A DNA stretch of 64,000 nt from contig CAXATO010000006.1 in assembly GCA_963972255.1 (NCBI GenBank), forward strand, positions 138,625-202,624. The letters run 5' to 3'. This document shows, piece by piece, positions 62,193 through 64,000 of this stretch (its first letter is position 1; each line of letters begins with the position of its first letter). The notes below the pieces were generated by a model that was not told the DNA's origin, did no database searches, and saw only the letters and a list, made by a program, of their open reading frames with translations. The stretch comes from UBA1479 sp002706405. GTDB taxonomy: Bacteria > Pseudomonadota > Alphaproteobacteria > Rhodospirillales > Casp-alpha2. A program made the translations under genes and the position numbers.

Positions 62193-63953
62193 ATGGCCAG
62201 GAAGAAGATGCAGGGCGCCGAGATCGTGATCGAGGCCCTGAAGGAACAAGGCGTCACCGAAATCTTCGGATATCCGGGTGGTGCCGTGTTGCCGCTCTAC
62301 GATGCCATTTTCAAGCAGAACCAGATCCGCCATATCCTGGTCCGCCAGGAAGGCGGCGCCGTGCACGCGGCCGAAGGGTACGCGCGCTCCACCGGCAAGG
62401 TCGGCGTGGTCCTGGTGACATCCGGCCCCGGTGCCACGAACGCGGTCACCGGTCTGACCGACGCTTTGATGGATTCCATCCCGGTCGTCTGCCTGACCGG
62501 GCAGGTGCCGACGCATCTGATCGGCAATGACGCGTTTCAGGAATGCGACACCACGGGCATCACGCGCCCCTGCACCAAGCACAATTATCTGGTGAAGGAC
62601 GTCAGTGACCTAGCCAACGTGGTGCATGAGGCCTTTCACGTCGCGCGCTCCGGCCGCCCGGGCCCGGTCGTCATCGATCTGCCCAAGGACGTGATCATGG
62701 CCATGGGGACATATCAAGAGGCGGGCACGGCGCCGGCCGAGAAGTACAGCCCCCGCGTCAAGGGCGACCAGAGCGCCATCGCCGAGGCCGTGCGCCTGCT
62801 GGCGGGTGCCAAGAAGCCGATCATCTATGCCGGCGGCGGCGTCATCAATTCCGGGCCCAAGGCGTCCAAGCTGCTGCAGGACCTGGTGAAGCTGTCGGGT
62901 GCCCCCTGCACGTTGACGCTCATGGGCCTGGGGGCCTATCCGGCCAGTGACAAGCAGTTCGTCGGCATGCTCGGCATGCACGGCACCTACGAAGCCAATC
63001 TGGCCATGCACGACTGCGACGTCATGATCTGCGTCGGCGCGCGCTTCGACGACCGCATCACCGGTCGGCTCGACGCCTTTTCGCCGGAGTCCAAGAAGGT
63101 TCATATCGACATCGATCCGTCGTCGATCAACAAGAACGTGCCTGTGGACGTGCCGATCGTCGGCGACGTTGCGAGCGTGCTCGCCGACATGATCAAGAAG
63201 TGGAAGGCCCTGAAGCCCAAGCAGGATCAGGCGGCCTTGAAGAAATGGTGGGGCCAGATCGACCAGTGGCGGGCGAAGAAGTGCCTGGCGTTCCAGCAGA
63301 AGGGCGACACCATCAAGCCGCAGCACGCCATCCGGCGGCTGTTCGAATTGACCCAGGGGCGCGAGACCTTCGTCACGACCGAGGTCGGCCAGCACCAGAT
63401 GTGGGCGGCCCAGTACTACAACTTCGACAAGCCGAACCATTGGATGACGTCGGGAGGGCTCGGCACCATGGGGTACGGCCTGCCGGCCGCCATGGGGGTG
63501 CAGGTGGCCCATCCGGATGCCCTGGTCGTCGACATCGCGGGCGAGGCCTCGACCCTGATGAACATTCAGGAAATGTCGACCATCGTTCAGTACCGCCTGC
63601 CGGTGAAGATCTTCATCCTGAACAACGAATACATGGGCATGGTGCGCCAGTGGCAGGAACTGCTGCACGGCGGGCGCTATTCGGAAAGCTACATGGAAAG
63701 CCTGCCGGACTTCGTGAAGCTGGCGGAAAGCTTCCATGCGGTGGGCCTGCGCGCGACCAAGGCGAGCCAATTGGACGATGTGATCAAGGAAATGATCGAA
63801 ATCGACCGGCCCGTGATCGCCGATATCGCCATCGACAAGCTGGAAAACTGCTTCCCGATGATCCCCTCGGGCGCGGCCCATAACGAGATGCTTTTGGGCC
63901 CCAACGACAAGGCCGAGAAGCAGATTTCCGAACAAGGCATGGTGCTGGTCTAA
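62193..63953 (+). CDS. ilvB: Acetolactate synthase large subunit
   Basis: This 586-residue thiamine-diphosphate enzyme catalyses the first common step of valine, leucine and isoleucine synthesis, condensing two pyruvates or pyruvate with 2-oxobutyrate. The catalytic Glu is Glu53 (LVRQEGGAVHAAEGYAR). The FAD and substrate regions include VVCLTGQVPTHLIGNDAFQE and GARFDDRITGR. The TPP-binding stretch reads DIAGEASTLMNIQEMST with NN 28 residues later, an AGEA variant of the usual GDG start that I recall from alphaproteobacterial enzymes. AGAGGA lies before the ATG. The small subunit gene is expected just beyond the window; the last 47 bases hold no further feature. Confidence 0.97.
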   Translation: MARKKMQGAEIVIEALKEQGVTEIFGYPGGAVLPLYDAIFKQNQIRHILVRQEGGAVHAAEGYARSTGKVGVVLVTSGPGATNAVTGLTDALMDSIPVVCLTGQVPTHLIGNDAFQECDTTGITRPCTKHNYLVKDVSDLANVVHEAFHVARSGRPGPVVIDLPKDVIMAMGTYQEAGTAPAEKYSPRVKGDQSAIAEAVRLLAGAKKPIIYAGGGVINSGPKASKLLQDLVKLSGAPCTLTLMGLGAYPASDKQFVGMLGMHGTYEANLAMHDCDVMICVGARFDDRITGRLDAFSPESKKVHIDIDPSSINKNVPVDVPIVGDVASVLADMIKKWKALKPKQDQAALKKWWGQIDQWRAKKCLAFQQKGDTIKPQHAIRRLFELTQGRETFVTTEVGQHQMWAAQYYNFDKPNHWMTSGGLGTMGYGLPAAMGVQVAHPDALVVDIAGEASTLMNIQEMSTIVQYRLPVKIFILNNEYMGMVRQWQELLHGGRYSESYMESLPDFVKLAESFHAVGLRATKASQLDDVIKEMIEIDRPVIADIAIDKLENCFPMIPSGAAHNEMLLGPNDKAEKQISEQGMVLV

Positions 63954-64000
63954 ATCCGTTCGCCCTGCCCGGTTGCAGCCGTCAGTTGACAACCGGGACA

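Overview
The window reads as chromosomal DNA of a high-GC alphaproteobacterium, most likely a free-living member of the Rhodospirillales or a close relative. The evidence is the uniformly GC-rich coding sequence, a circularly permuted two-piece tmRNA whose encoded tag ends in AVAA, an alpha-type SspB ClpXP adaptor, a single-cysteine L36 protein, and an alphaproteobacterial-type acetolactate synthase. No tRNA, rRNA, CRISPR array, transposase or phage gene was seen. About 90 percent of the sequence is coding.

Layout. (1) 1-7.9 kb, minus strand: a TolC-like outer-membrane protein gene upstream of a giant, extremely alanine-rich FecR-domain protein of more than 2,080 residues, cut off by the window edge. 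It looks like a type I secretion exoprotein with its outer-membrane channel. (2) 8.1-15.9 kb: an acyl-CoA dehydrogenase homologue with a substituted catalytic position, a 1,658-residue six-PAS hybrid histidine kinase followed by a REC-GGDEF diguanylate cyclase, and a divergent single-domain response regulator. (3) 15.9-19.3 kb: a PLP enzyme plus DMT-transporter pair, rpmJ with a clear terminator, and a SAM methyltransferase. (4) 19.4-32.5 kb: a glycolate and glyoxylate assimilation region, with an IclR-type regulator, gcl, hyi, glxR, glcDEF, two exported proteins of unknown role, a D-lactate-dehydrogenase-like flavoprotein and glycerate 2-kinase. Together these genes give a route from glycolate through glyoxylate, tartronate semialdehyde and glycerate to 2-phosphoglycerate. 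(5) 32.6-44.5 kb: a P-type ATPase, a large AsmA protein, an unusual alpha/beta hydrolase with a tiny membrane protein, and a set of small enzymes (GST, three VOC proteins, hydrolase, GNAT, SDR), many with overlapping starts and stops. (6) 44.5-50.5 kb: class II and class I fumarases in tandem, sspB, a GAF protein, the two-piece tmRNA gene with a duplicated 3' tail, and an Ldh-family dehydrogenase. (7) 50.6-64 kb: thyA-folA, an SRPBCC protein, the Mrp/ApbC Fe-S carrier, hflK-hflC-DUF2065-degP, serB and miaA divergent, a membrane-anchored response regulator, an FkbM methyltransferase, and ilvB behind a strong terminator-like hairpin.

Protein quality control is a recurrent theme on the right side, where sspB, ssrA, hflKC and degP lie within 10 kb. 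The points most worth following up are the giant exoprotein, the tmRNA with its duplicated tail, the membrane-tethered response regulator, the putative ilvB attenuator, and the unusual active or ion-binding sites in two enzymes.
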